Positions 1-10,030 of a stretch of DNA of 64,000 nt are shown piece after piece (positions within the stretch are counted from its first letter, which is position 1; each line of letters opens with the position of its first letter). The notes below the pieces were generated by a model, which searched no databases, was not told where the DNA came from, and worked only from the letters and a program-made list of their open reading frames with translations. The position numbers and the translations under genes are program-made. Source of the stretch: Ptychodera flava (Eukaryota; Hemichordata; Enteropneusta; Ptychoderidae). The DNA lies in the NCBI RefSeq assembly GCF_041260155.1, contig NC_091932.1, positions 10,527,304 to 10,591,303 on the forward strand, written 5' to 3'.

Positions 1-2075
1 ATTGTTTTAACGCAATGCTTTCCCATGGTTATTTGCCTTCTCGTCTTACGGATGTTACTTTGGTTCTTATTATTGAGGACAAAGTAGAGCTGGCCAGTGA
101 CGTTTCAAACTACCACCCCATTGCGTTGGCTACTATTCTTTCAAAGATGCTAGAGCGTATTGTTCTACAGAAATGTCTGATTTCTCATTATCTTCAATTT
201 GGTTTCAAACGTAACCATTCTACTGACCTCTATTTATTCGCCTTCAAAGAAATAGTTGATTTCTATACCAGCAAACGGGGTCCGATGTTCGTTTGTTTTC
301 TTGATGCATCGAAAGCATTCGACCGCGTGAATCACTTCAAATTAATGCAGAAGCTCAGTATAGGAATATCCCCCTACATGGTAAGATTCCATCATTTTTG
401 GTATAGAAACCACTTGTTTTGTGTGCAATGGGGAAATTCCATATCTGATAGGTTCTCCGTAAGTAATGGTGTAATGCAAGGAAAAGTTTTATCCTTACCT
501 TTTAAACATTAATTCAGAAGCTTTGTGACACTAACATAGTAATAGTTGTTGTACAGCAGCAAATAACTTAAGGTGGCTTGCTGGTAAGAAAAATGAAATC
601 AGGATTTTTCTGAAACTTTGTACAGATGTCGAGCTAGGGTAGATATGTTAAATAGTAAAATAAAAAAATATGGTCCCCATGCAAATTTTGGAGATATGGC
701 GCCCTCTATATTGTCCCGCAAAAACATTTAGCTGAAATTGGTTAAAATGTTGTATTATTCGATTAACTAGTGTTATTGAATAATAAAACTGAAATAAAGT
801 AAAAATATTTGACAGATTTTATACAACACAAGTCCCCGTATTGTAATATTTTAGTTTTGTGGTCTACTTTTGAAAATATCAGAAAATATAGCAACGTTTC
901 CATGAATAGGGCTTTTATAAAAAGAGCAAAGTTTGGCCAAATTTTGATATTTTCATTACAAATGTCATGATCTGAAATCTACATTTTCTTTAAACTCTCG
1001 TAAATTAAGCCCAACAATATATAGATTTCGAATCAAACGAAAAAAATGGGGGTCACCGCACAATTTTTTAAGATATGGGCATTTTTAATACAAAAAATGC
1101 TACAATGAAGCGCCCTCTAGCGACAGATCCCTGTTTAGTTTGATATATTCGAAACTTTTTTAATCGGTATTAAATAAAGTTTAGTTCACTTAAATACTGC
1201 AAATAATCCCACATTTGTCACACTTAAAACGGGCCTGTTACACAGAGTTTGCTATCTTGGTGTGAACTGTTTTGACAAACCAGACTTGAAAGTCGCACCG
1301 CAAAGTAATTGTATGCTATATCGCGACAAAAAGACCACTTCCGGAAAGAACGCTCGGGGAAAGAACGTTCGTACGCGTGCGCAGATACGATGCGCAGTAC
1401 GAATATTCGCGTTACCCGCAAGCTACGTTAAGCCATGCAGATGATATGACACTTCTCAGTCCAAGTATTAAGAGTTTACAATATCCTCATGTATCTGAAG
1501 ATTACGGTAATGATAGTGACTTTATCTATTATTCAGAGAAATCGGAATGTATGGTTTTAATGGTAGACAAATTGCTCTTTCCCTTACACCTTGTGTAATA
1601 TTCAACGGTAAATGGGTTGTTATTCAGCACACTCACTTGGGGCATGTTATTACTAATAACATGGCTGATGATGTCGATAATGAAAGATATAGGCGTACTT
1701 TTTGTGTGAGAGCCAATATGCTATTGAGACAATGTTAATACTGCTCTATTAATGTCAAGCAAGTGTTGTTTTCTGCTTACTGTAGGGATATTTATTGCTG
1801 CCATTTTAAGTTAAATACAAATCAAAGTTTTGAACAAACTCAAAGTTATGTATAACAATGTTTGGAGGAGGCTGTGCTCGTAGCAGTGCTTCAAATATGT
1901 TTGTGTCTAAACAATATAATGTCTTTAGGGGAAGTTATCCGATATAGTATTTACTGTAAATGCAGAATTGATAGATCTTCAAACGCATTGATTTCTCTCA
2001 CATGTAAATCAGACTGGAATTGCCACAGTAAGATTTTCCGTTTCTGGAGGAAGCAGTTATACACAATTTAACTCT
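1..2075 (+). mobile_element. Degraded non-LTR retrotransposon (LINE) reverse transcriptase, copy 1
   Basis: Reverse-transcriptase segments of a CR1/jockey-like LINE. Positions 15-512 carry the NY.PIAL...SKMLERI block and motif A (FLDASKAFDRVNH). After the inserted TTAA element, 1432-1600 carries motif C as HADDMTLL (the usual tyrosine is histidine), followed by the K-SECMV region. Positions 1547-2071 carry the thumb-like RANMLLRQC and R.SASNMF blocks. The frame is broken repeatedly, and the motif C Tyr-to-His change is shared with copy 2, so the LINE was already dead before the duplication. It sits in the intron upstream of the GPS-encoding exons. The clade is not certain. Confidence 0.85.
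568..1431. mobile_element. TTAA-flanked non-autonomous DNA transposon (856 bp)
   Basis: The element at 572-1427 is bracketed by TTAA at 568-571 and 1428-1431. Copy 2 has the uninterrupted site, with a single TTAA at 51705-51708, in otherwise identical LINE sequence. The ends form a short imperfect inverted repeat: GGTGGCTTGCTGGTAA against the reverse complement CGTAGCTTGCGGGTAA, 13 of 16 matching. A TTAA duplication is the target signature of piggyBac-type transposases. No transposase is encoded; small open frames inside are not convincing. Insertion is later than the segmental duplication, or the duplication copied the empty allele. Confidence 0.85.
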
Positions 2076-2460
2076 TTCTTTCGCAAGTGATTACTTACTC
2101 ATTATCTCTATTTCTCTTTTTCTGCATTTTTTATCATTTCAGTATGACTTTCCTTTTGCTTGTGTAATGCTGTTATTGACACATTGTCTGAAATAAACTT
2201 CAATAATGCTAATAACATCCCACGTCACCGTTACTGGTAAATGTGAACGCGTTTCAAACGTTCTCTCTTTTATTAGGAATATACCACAATATAATATAGA
2301 TCGTTGTTTAATGCATATATGTTAGCCATGTAATGTGGATTAATCAAAAACAATAATTTTTCATATTCATTAACGATTTAGAATATGTGTTTTGATTATA
2401 ATTAGTAATCATCAGAAGATGAGATCTTGTTCAATTCATATCCCGTATCTTTATCTACAG

Positions 2461-3803
2461 TCAAAAACGTATCCCAAGAGTTTGGGATATACTTTGGCAA
2501 GAAGGGCGTCTCTCTCGTCAATGGAACTATGGATGGAGTAGAAAGTTTCGCCCGCGAATTAAAACGTGGTTTTCGATGGATTCTCAGGGTATGGGTGCTT
2601 TTTATTACAATCCTTGATGTCAAGGTACATTGCATATAAAAACCAAGGCAAAGATGCAAACACTATAAATTTGAGTAAGTTTTGTATCTATTATACAGAA
2701 GCATCTATTGGCATTAGCTTGAGGGAAACTCTAGGTCTTAAAGGATTACACAAATTTGATCATAATCAGTGTGATTGCCCATTTCTCTCTTCCAGAATCT
2801 AAGGTCATACCATGCCGTTAAGATCGCTTTTCATAGTTCAGAATCTTTGAATGAGAACACTACCGTATTCATGTCAAAAGCGGACTATTGCGATATCGAC
2901 AATTACGATGACTATGTGACCTTCTCGGACACCATTGAATTCAAGGGAAATACGGTTAATCTGTTCATCCCTGAATATATGATGGCACAGCAGGGAAATT
3001 ATTGTCTCTCATGCAAACTTAATACCAGTGAGTATAAATGCTAAAGTACAATAGATTGGCATGACCAAACAGACAAGCATCGATGTGATACATTACTTTA
3101 GAAATTATTATCCTTATCAAAAGACAACTAAATACTTTTAAAAGATTTCAAGACCCCAGTGCCAGATACAAGCATACAATAATCAGTTGTGCAACAAATT
3201 TGATCAGCATTATCTTAGATAAGTTAAAGTTATCAAACTATTATCACACAACTTTCCATCATACTGGAATTCACTTTCTTTCTCATTAGATACAGGGTTG
3301 CATTTTACGTTGGTCGTGACACAGCATAAATGCAGCTTTTGGGAAGAGAAAAACGGTACCTGGGATACTGATGGTTGCAGAGTAAGTTAAACATAACAAA
3401 TTTATTGTTAAGTTTTAATGCATTATAAGCCTTATTACCATGGGATATAGATCCCCATCAACAAAATTAGATCAGTCCATTCATTCATTCATTCATTCAT
3501 TCATTCCATGATTGTAAGCGTTGCAGGTCAATTTTAGATAAAATCACGTTAACTTTAATATCAAAAGATTAAAGATATATATATATATATATAATATCAA
3601 TCAGATAGCTTAAGAGTCTCGAGGCATATATTAATATATATATTCAAGATTTACGATTGTTTACATTTATGCCTATTTTGTTTAAGGTTTCGTCAGAGTC
3701 AAACATCAATTCTACAGTGTGCCTCTGCAATCATCTCACGGCATTTACCGCGGAGTACACGATCGGAACCAAGGAGAAAGATGACGATCAGATCAAACCT
3801 TGA
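2461..3803 (+). CDS. GAIN/GPS-domain protein, last four exons of the upstream paralogue (partial)
   Basis: These are the C-terminal exons of a polycystin-1-like GAIN protein whose 5' part lies left of the window. Exons by splice sites and phase: 2461-2588, 2796-3027, 3290-3381 and 3687-3803, with TGA at 3801. They encode a beta-rich GAIN segment and then a GPS motif: C..W, W, GC, C.C and HLT, the four cysteines and two tryptophans of the family. Autoproteolysis would fall between Leu and Thr of HLT. The frame stops 21 residues after that point with no transmembrane segment, and AATAAA follows at 3810. Paralogue of 52720-54078: three of the four exons are identical, and all differences lie in 2880-2957. 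GPCR genes lie downstream on the opposite strand. Confidence 0.85.
3477..3504. repeat. ATTC microsatellite
   Basis: About seven ATTC units in the last intron of the paralogue. Copy 2 has only about three units near 53735, so the tract has changed length since duplication. Confidence 0.85.
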
Positions 3804-3809
3804 AAGTTG

Positions 3810-3815
3810 AATAAA
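3810..3815 (+). terminator. Polyadenylation signal of the GAIN/GPS gene, copy 1
   Basis: A canonical AATAAA lies six bases after the TGA stop. It is conserved in copy 2 at 54085-54090, and it supports the frame truly ending right after the GPS. Confidence 0.6.
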
Positions 3816-3942
3816 AAGCGCCCTCAAGTGAGAGAATTCGCTGATGGAGACGAGCTAATGCTTTCATCGTCATTTATTATCTGTTTATTATTAAGCATTG
3901 ATTTCCGTGTGCAATTACGCATTTTCGCCATGGACAAATTTT

Positions 3943-6602
3943 AAACCAGATGTGAACTGAAAATGCTCACGTCTTTCATAATATTGCAGTTATGTGTAAA
4001 TTTGAACCTTTGCCACATGTTTGCAACTTCATTGAAAGTTTTATGATCAACATAATGAATAATATTCCAAGCATATATCCCCAATCAGGAAAGTTTATTA
4101 AAATATGCAAGGGAATTGACTGAAATGTTCTCATTAAATATGCAAATTAGGAATTGGCAGAAGTAAAATTGTTAAATTACTTTCAATAATGTCGTATCAT
4201 CGTACTTTAATGTAAAAAGCAATTCGTCAACTTTAGTCTAGTCAAGACAGATAAATATCCCTAATTATGAAAGTTCATTAAATATGCAAATTAGGAATTG
4301 GGTGAAGTAAAAAAGTTTAATTACTTTCAATAATGTTGTTTTATAGTATCCTCAATATATGTTGCGAGAGTCATCAACTTCAGTCGAGTCAATTCAAATA
4401 TATCCCTAATTAGTGAAGTTCATTTAGTATGTATACTAAATACGGAATCGGTTGAAATGAAATTGCTTAATGATTTTCAATAATGTTACATCATAGTATC
4501 TTCAATGTACACAGCAAGTTTCATCAACTTTGGTCAAGTGAATTCAGATATATATATCTAATTATGAAAATAAGTATGCAAATAAGTATTTGGCTGAAGT
4601 AAAAATGCTAAATGACTTTCAAAAATGTTATATCATAGTGTCTTTAATGTACATAGCAAGTTTCATCAATTTTGGTCAAGTCAGTTCAAATAAATATCCC
4701 TAATTTCAAAAGTTCATTAAATATGTAAATTAAGAGTTTGATGAAGTAAAAATGCTTAGTGACTTTCAATAATGTTAAATCATAGTATCTTCAATATACA
4801 TACCAAGTTTTGTCAATTTTGATCGAGTCAAATCAGATATATAATCCTAACAAGAAAGTTCATTAAATATGCAAATTATCCATTATCTTTTATGTCACCC
4901 CTTAATATCTTTCACAGCTGATATATCTTGATGTGATAAACATTTGTAGCGAGTCTCATCAAATTCAATAAATATGCAAATGAGCCCTAAATTAACTTGA
5001 CACTGTTCAATGTTTCATAGCACAATTAAATATTTATCAGATCAATATCTGTAGCACGTTTCACAAAATTTGGTGCCGTAATTTCAGAGTTATATACCTA
5101 ATTACAAATTTCATTAAATATGCAAATGAAACCTTATTAACTTCACACTACTGAATGCTTTACAACAAAGTTAGATATCCGTCGGATCAGTGTATGCAAC
5201 AGTTTCCAACACATTTGATTCAGTTATTTCAGAGTTATATGACTAATTATAAACTTCATTAAATGTACAAATGAGCTATTTATTAACTTGACACTGCTCA
5301 AGGCTTTTCAATATAATTGGATATTTATCAGATCAACATCTGTAGCAAGTTTCATCAAATTTAATGCTGTAATTTTGGAGTAATATCACTAATAACAAAG
5401 TTCATTAAATATGCAAATGAAGCCTTAATTAACTTCACACTACTAAATGCTTTACAACACACTAACATGTCTGTCGGATCAGTATATGCAGCAGTTTTCA
5501 TAACATTTGATGCAGTTATTTCGGAGTAATATGACTAATTATCAAACTTCATGAAATATGCAAATGAGCTATTTATTAACTTTACACTGCTCAATGCTTC
5601 TCAGTACAATTGGATATTAATCAGATCAACATCTTTAGCAAGTTTCATTCAATTCAATGCTGTAATTTTGGAGTAATATCACTAATTACAAAGTTCATTA
5701 AATATGCAAATGAACTCTTAATTAACTTCACACTACTAAATGCTTTACATAAAAGTTAGATATCTGTCGGATCAGTATATTCGACAATTTTCAACACATT
5801 TGATGTAGTTATTTCAGAGTAATATGACTAATTATCAAGCTGCATGTAATATGCAAATGAGCTATTTATTAACTTTACACTGCTCAATGCTTCTCAGTAC
5901 AATTTGATATTTATCAGATCAACACTCTTAAGCAAGTTTCATTAAATTCAATGCTGTAATTTTGGAGGAATATCACTAATTACAAAGTTATTAAATATGC
6001 AAATAAAACCTTAATTTACTCCACACAACTAAATACTTAACACCACAATTAGATATCTATCAGATCAGTATCTGCAGCAGATTTCATCACATTTGGTGCA
6101 GTTATTTTGGAGTTATAAGACTAATTACAAAACTTCATAAATATGCAAATGAGCTATTTGTTAACTTGACACTGCCAAATCTTCTCAGTATAATTAGATA
6201 ATTATTAGATTAATATTTGTTGCAAGTATCATCAAGTTTGGTGCAGGAATTTTAGAGTTATGTCACTAATAACAAAAGTTCATTAAATATGCAAATGAGC
6301 AGACAATGGACATGACACTCACAGTATCATGATAATGTTCTGAGATTGTCATCTGTGAAAAGTTTCATGAAATTTTGTACAGTATTTCTTGATATATGTC
6401 TACACTGCCATTACCGTCTCCATAGGGAAACCATTGTACGGAAAAAAACGATATTGCATAACTTCAATAATATGCAAGCCACACTAACCAAAATCTAATC
6501 AGTTCTTGCACGTAGCATATGGTACCTGTGTACCAAATTTGACCTGAATCCGTTCAGGCGTTTTTGAGTTATCGTGTAAACAGACAGACAGACAGACAGA
6601 CA

Positions 6603-6645
<43 letters not shown>

Positions 6646-6734
6646 TCTCTCTAACACACACACACACACGGACAGACATACAGACATCGTTATGACATTA
6701 ATACATTAGCCCACGTGTTCACACACGTGAGCTA
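3943..6734. repeat. 146-bp-periodic tandem array with octamer motifs, copy 1
   Basis: A diverged tandem array starts about 140 bases past the GAIN gene stop. The octamer ATGCAAAT recurs at 4140, 4284, 4576, 4869, 4974, 5120, 5411, 5558, 5704, 5851, 5997, 6143 and 6289. The spacing is 144-147 bases or about twice that, with one 105-base exception. Alternate monomers differ (the GAGCTATTTATTAACTT type against the CTTAATTAACTTCAC type), which suggests a 292-bp dimer. The array ends in GACA and CA microsatellites at 6580-6670 and a CACGTG...CACGTG hairpin ending in CTAA at about 6734. A shorter dispersed relative at 49.74-50.46 kb shows that the unit is mobile. Confidence 0.85.
6580..6670. repeat. 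GACA and CA microsatellites
   Basis: Five or so GACA units are followed by a long CA run with one interruption. The run is much shorter in copy 2 (56860-56905). It gives a spurious Cys/Val open frame on the minus strand. Confidence 0.9.
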
Positions 6735-7392
6735 AAAAGAACATTTAAAACAATCTGAAAGATTAATTTGAAGTTGTCTTACATATGGAGTAAAGATGCA
6801 CTTTAATAAACATTTTATGACAATAGCATTAAAGCTAGGTATTGACAATAGAAAATATTTTTGATTTAGCCATCGAGGTAACTAGCCTGATAACTTTGGA
6901 AAATAGATAAAATAAAACAATTTCCCCGTTATCGTAATCTTCCTTTATTACTTCATTGTGCAATCATTTGTATTATTGCGTTCAAATATCTGGGTGTGTT
7001 TATCGATTAAATACATATACTACATTGTGCAAGATGGGAAAAACTCTTATGTTACATAGATGCTGATGATATTTTAACTATCGGAGTAGAACGTAATTGA
7101 TAATATCTATTTTATATTATGTGTTATGTAAAAGATTCGATTAGCCATCCAAGATAAAATACAAGTTCGTGGCGCAGATGGTTTATGACTGAACTTACAA
7201 AGGGATATGATTTGCAATTGCTTTCTGTTGGTTTTAGAATATTACTTTCCACATTTCTCTGTAACCTAAAAACAACGAAAGATTTCAAAAGACACACTTT
7301 TGCAAATATCACTTCTCTATTCATTGATTCCTTCACAAAAATTACAGTAGACTCGAAAATGCATTTTGAAATAATAAGCAGAACAGAAGAAA
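6735..7392. other. Segment present only in copy 1; no gene seen
   Basis: Copy 2 joins GAGCTAA directly to TGATGCCCCTC (about 56948), whereas copy 1 has about 658 bp between those words. Open frames of 70-75 codons on both strands overlap each other and match nothing I recognise. Only an AA is shared at the breakpoint, which favours a deletion in copy 2, but an insertion in copy 1 is not excluded. Confidence 0.7.
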
Positions 7393-7861
7393 ATGATGCC
7401 CCTCATTTGTAAGAAGAAATGCCCCGTGTACCTATACTGAGCCTGCTCCATGTTAATTGTCTCAAATCTACAGACAGCAGCTGACCGACACTGAATATTT
7501 AGAATGGGTTGAAACTATCTTTATCTTTCTACCCAACCACACCCTTGGCAAACATGTGCAAAAATATGTATTTGTCATAACATTGTGTTTCACCATACCA
7601 ATCTCCCACCCAGTCATCAAAAACGTATAAGCAAACACTCTGGGCAATAGAGTCCGCTTTATTAGAAATTTAGGGATTCGATTGCACATGTTTTTAGGTT
7701 TAACCGAAAGACTTTATTTATTGTCTCGCATTTCCATATTAGATCAATCTCAAGACATCCTGTCATTTACCTAGCTAACTTGTTGAACTGATCCAGAACT
7801 TTTCATAAAGATGTAATAAACGCTTTACCCATGGATATCAATTTCGTGTTGGTATTTTGTA

Positions 7862-8112
7862 CTCATGCACATTAAAGCCCCCGTACCTCTTTGCATTTTC
7901 CATAATGTGAAGCCAATCAGCGCAGCAGAGCTAAACGCACACATTACAACCACTGTCCTACCAGGTACCCATCACTCCTGGGTAGGGAGAAGCAATGAAG
8001 AATAAAGTGCCTTGCTCAAGGACACAACACCATAGCCATGCTGTGGCTCGAACTCACTTTCCTGTGATCGTGCGTCCACTGCTCTAGCCACCGGCCCATG
8101 ATCCCCTCATGG
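7862..8112 (-). mobile_element. tRNA-derived SINE, copy 1
   Basis: Read on the minus strand, a tRNA-like head has an A-box-like TGGCTAGAGCAGTGG and a B-box-like GAGTTCGAGCC (about 8045-8095). A central block with GTGTCCTTGAGCAAGGCAC follows (about 8007-8030), a word typical of a conserved metazoan SINE central domain (Nin-DC-like, from memory). The tail runs toward 7862. The same element is at 57610-57880 in copy 2. Confidence 0.7.
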
Positions 8113-8243
8113 GCCATGAGAGGCATCGAACATTATTGAAAATTGCCAAGATTTTGATGGTTTCAAGGATAGGAAAATAAATCATATATCCACCTGTCTC
8201 AGGTGAAATGAAGTCTTCGTCATTTCCATATCGTTTGAAGTAA

Positions 8244-8452
8244 CACGATTGGAACTAATGTGGGATAATTTGTTATTCATATTTTTCAAATTTCTCAAAT
8301 GTGTTTGGTCCACTATAGCTGTATGTTGCAATATTACAAATTACTCATAAAAACAAGTTTATTACTGAAAAAGAAAAGCAGATGAGCTTACATTTGAAGA
8401 TTAAACCGACATTACTTCACCATCCAATTATCCCAAATTGGTTCCAATCGTG
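8244..8452. mobile_element. MITE-like element, ACACRATTGG family
   Basis: A roughly 209-bp element with inverted ends: CACGATTGGAACTAAT at the left and GGTTCCAATCGTG at the right, each followed inward by a GGGATAATT or AATTATCCC word. Better-preserved relatives are flanked by TA or TAA. The counterpart is at about 57998-58207 in copy 2. Related elements lie at 13068, 14989, 62674 and 44652. No coding capacity. Confidence 0.75.
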
Positions 8453-8457
8453 ATCGA

Positions 8458-8504
8458 TTAGAGTGTCCCATTGTACATCTATCATGTACGATGGGACACT
8501 ATAC
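8458..8504. repeat. 47-bp hairpin element, locus 1
   Basis: TTAGAGTGTCCC...GGGACACTATAC contains 17-base arms around a 5-base loop (CTATC), with one mismatch here. The same sequence occurs at 9260-9306 and at 58229-58275. Confidence 0.8.
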
Positions 8505-9259
8505 AACTTTTAGCTCTCGGTCTGTCTTTCAGCTAAAGCGTGAAATGTTTAGAGGCGTTAATATTCAATTAGCTCCCGCGTTGAAAAAACTTCGCTTCTT
8601 TTCTGAAAAATGAAGTGACCCAATACGCCTTCTCTAACAAAGTACAACAAACATGTCGTCTGAATGTTATAGAATGACAACACCTAAAAGAGTAAAGGTT
8701 ATTGCCATTAAACCTTTGTAGGATAGAATATGCAGATATTACACGTGTATTGAGAGAATAAAGACGATTAATTTAACGAAAAGAGAAATAATAAGGAATC
8801 TGTAGTGTAATAAATCTGATATCAATCACTACTTTTGTGAGAGAAGCAGCTAGATGGGAAGCGTTCTGGCTGAAGTGTGGAAAACACCTGTAAAATACAT
8901 TCAGAAAATCTAATAACAAATCATTTTAAAAGAGATGGAACATGATCGTTTACGACAGTCGCTGATCATCTATGTTTCTTCAGACTAAGGAACACTTGAT
9001 GATGATGATGACTGTGATGATCACCATCATATCATGATCATGTGATGACGATCATTATAATGATCATAAAGATGATGACGACGACGACAATGATGAAGAT
9101 GAACAAGCAAGATAGAAGGAAAAAAGAAGAGAGCAGAAGTGTGACAATGATTGAAAATCCCATAAAGAGTAAACACTCTTAAATTAAACAAGTCGATCTC
9201 TTTCTAAGTACTAAGTCCCTAGGGAGATGGACAGGATAGTGTTTTCTTCTTGTAGGAAA

Positions 9260-9306
9260 TTAGAGTGTCCGATATTACATCTATCATGTACAATGGGACA
9301 CTATAC
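9260..9306. repeat. 47-bp hairpin element, locus 2 (copy-1-specific insertion)
   Basis: The same hairpin as at 8458 is inserted in a block that exists in two other places without it (near 14427 and near 59004). Those sites read GGAAAGGAAGGGTCTAC uninterrupted, so GGAAG has been replaced by the hairpin here. Confidence 0.8.
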
Positions 9307-9344
9307 GGTCTACTTTATTGCAACTGTGGAATTGGAAAAAAATT

Positions 9345-10030
9345 GTCGTATCATCATAGGGAACCCGAAAATCTGGTTGTTGTTGTTGTTGTTGTTGTTG
9401 TTATTGTTATTGTTGTTGTTGTTGTAATTGTTGTGTGTGTTATTTATGTTTATTAGTCATGTTGTGTGTTGTGTTGTTGTTGTTGTTGTGCTGTTGTTAT
9501 TGTTGTTGTTGAACAATAAAATTCAACAAAGATAACTGCTGTGTTATTGTGTTTCAAACGTAATATAGATGTCATAAGAAACAATACAAGGACACTTATT
9601 TGACCCGATGCAACTATATGCCAACGTACGTACACTCTCTTCATGAAGGTTGAGGACTCGATCCAGGGATCGAGTTTCTTCTGTTCTGTGAGAGGATTAT
9701 GAAGGTGTCATAGCCCTTTGTTTTCCATTGAAATTGTAATCTAGTAAGTAAATTTCCTGGCAAGACAATCTGACGCCTGGACCATGCCTTTAAACGTTGG
9801 CATAGAGTTGCATCGGGTCAAATAATGGTAGTGTCCTTGTAGCGTTTCTTATGACATATACATTACGTTTGAAACAACAACAACAAAACAGTTATCTTCG
9901 TTAAATTTTATTGTTCAACAACAACAAAAACAACAACACGACTAATAAACACAAACAACAATGTAAACAACAACAACAAAAACAACAACAACAACAACCA
10001 GGTTTCTGGGTTCCCTATGGTATCATTTGT
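9345..10030. repeat. Foldback (long inverted repeat) element with TTG/CAA arms, copy 1
   Basis: The left arm, about 9348-9630, runs from ATAGGGAACCC through TTG repeats to ACGTAATATAGATGTCATAAGAAAC. It recurs inverted at about 9785-10020, ending in GGGTTCCCTAT. The loop is about 160 bp. A second copy is at about 59058-59690, and a single-armed piece is at 14485-14760. The triplet runs create false poly-Val and poly-Leu open frames. Confidence 0.8.

Noticed and set aside
3943-6734. CRISPR-like array of regularly spaced repeats
   Set aside because: The spacers are homologous to each other, the whole 146-bp unit is repeated, and the genome is eukaryotic.
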